Assembly (NCBI GenBank): GCA_023393825.1 | Contig: JAEXBW010000083.1 | Coordinates: 1 to 30,891, forward strand | DNA: 30,891 nucleotides | Direction of reading: 5' to 3' | From: Elusimicrobiota bacterium | GTDB lineage: Bacteria > Elusimicrobiota > Elusimicrobia > Elusimicrobiales > Elusimicrobiaceae | In this document: in pieces, positions 30,368-30,891 of the stretch | Layout: every line of letters begins with the position of its first letter | How positions within the stretch are numbered: position 1 is the stretch's first letter | Program-made: the position numbers and the translations under genes | The notes under the pieces: model-generated | Seen by the model: only the letters and a program-made list of their open reading frames with translations | Told to the model about the DNA's origin: nothing | Database searches by the model: none

Positions 30368-30512
30368 AACAGTATAAGTATTGCCTTTAACGAACACTCA
30401 GCAGACAGATTTTTTTATGATAATAAGACGGTGCAACAAATTTAATACAGGAAGGATATAAAGTAAATAGATGTTTTGAAATCTCAAATCATAACATACA
30501 GGTGCTATTAAA

Positions 30513-30891
30513 ATGAAAAACTCTCTTAACCTCATCAACAGCAAGATTTTACCAGTATTTTTGGCCTTTGTTCTTTTATTCAATTTGACAACAGACGCAG
30601 TAGCGCAGTATAAAAGTTTTACCCCTGAAAGAAATCAATATATAAAGCAGTATGCCGCCGTACAAGATAACACACGAGTAGCTAAAGTAAATGTAACGCT
30701 TGCCAATGCTTACACGCAAAGCCAAGCGGCATCGGGGCTTTTGAGCTACGAGCAGGTCAAACAGGAAGCCTTGAAACTAAACAATAATCAACCTCTTTCC
30801 GAAGACGTAATACAAGCAATATATCAGCAGTATCTCCAAGACGTAAACAAGCAAGACAGCGAAGTAAACAAAGTATTCCAATTATCGAAAA
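30513..30891 (+). CDS. exported protein, 5' part only, unknown function
   Basis: An ATG at 30513 opens a frame that continues to the right edge (126 codons, no stop). It begins with a clear signal peptide (KILPVFLAFVLLFNLTTDAVAQ), then a Gln/Asn/Tyr-rich, probably helical stretch (YKSFTPERNQYIKQYAAVQ, YEQVKQEALKLNNNQP, YQQYLQDVNKQD). I recognise no family. AGGTG precedes the ATG by about 7-8 bases. The upstream region carries the same box as the exported-protein genes at 6-9 kb, which supports it being a real gene. The C-terminal part is outside the window. Confidence 0.7.
   Translation, partial: MKNSLNLINSKILPVFLAFVLLFNLTTDAVAQYKSFTPERNQYIKQYAAVQDNTRVAKVNVTLANAYTQSQAASGLLSYEQVKQEALKLNNNQPLSEDVIQAIYQQYLQDVNKQDSEVNKVFQLSK

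Noticed and set aside
1..30891. CRISPR arrays, insertion sequences, integrases, prophage or toxin-antitoxin genes
   Set aside because: No regularly spaced repeats, transposase or phage motifs were seen on either strand; the window reads as stable chromosome.

Overview
This window looks like a chromosomal segment from a small-genome, strictly fermentative anaerobe. It carries the lower-glycolysis genes gapA and pgk, a bifunctional acetaldehyde/alcohol dehydrogenase (adhE), the NADH sensor Rex, a monomeric-type [FeFe] hydrogenase and a fused ADP-forming acyl-CoA synthetase. No respiratory genes and no mobile elements are seen. The gene mix and moderate GC suggest a gut-type Elusimicrobiota (Elusimicrobium-like) bacterium. 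That is an inference from memory of the lineage, not an alignment result.

Layout, left to right. (1) 1-608, minus strand: the 5' part of a CNNM/DUF21 (CorC/HlyC-type) membrane protein runs off the left edge, preceded by tRNA-Leu(GAG) with its own promoter. (2) 836-4967, minus: a lineage-specific secreted coiled-coil protein, then the gapA-pgk-secG operon. (3) 5111-9120, minus: four genes for exported proteins, each with its own promoter. Three are paralogues that look like trypsin-fold proteins without any of the catalytic triad. (4) 9297-11252, minus: groES-groEL with an atypical HrcA/CIRCE-like dyad. (5) 11388-19579, minus: a tightly packed six-gene operon of Na/Pi cotransporter with PhoU-like tail, DUF1232 protein, AsmA-like protein, tandem-PC4 protein, Ser/Thr kinase with a polytopic membrane domain, and PP2C phosphatase. 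(6) 19671-21866, plus: ADP-forming acyl-CoA synthetase. (7) 21935-24141, minus: two tandem membrane proteins. (8) 24213-30215, plus: serine acetyltransferase, adhE, rex, [FeFe] hydrogenase. (9) 30513 to the right edge, plus: the start of another exported protein.

Metabolic reading: GapA and Pgk supply NADH and ATP. AdhE returns NADH to ethanol, the hydrogenase disposes of electrons as H2, and the ADP-forming synthetase makes ATP from acetyl-CoA as acetate leaves. Rex sits between the two electron sinks and probably balances them.

The most unusual material is (a) the cluster of predicted triad-less trypsin-fold exported proteins, (b) a recurring promoter module (inverted repeat related to AAAGACC...GGTCTTT, then a -35 and a TATACT -10) in front of these genes, with related sequence before other exported-protein genes and adhE, (c) the kinase/phosphatase/AsmA/PC4 operon with an 11-residue repeat tail and a tandem PC4 protein, and (d) two genes that appear to be translated from leaderless or nearly leaderless mRNAs. 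No gene-free stretch exceeds 300 bases; the longer gaps (2015-2303, 25125-25375, 30216-30512) hold terminators and promoters described below.
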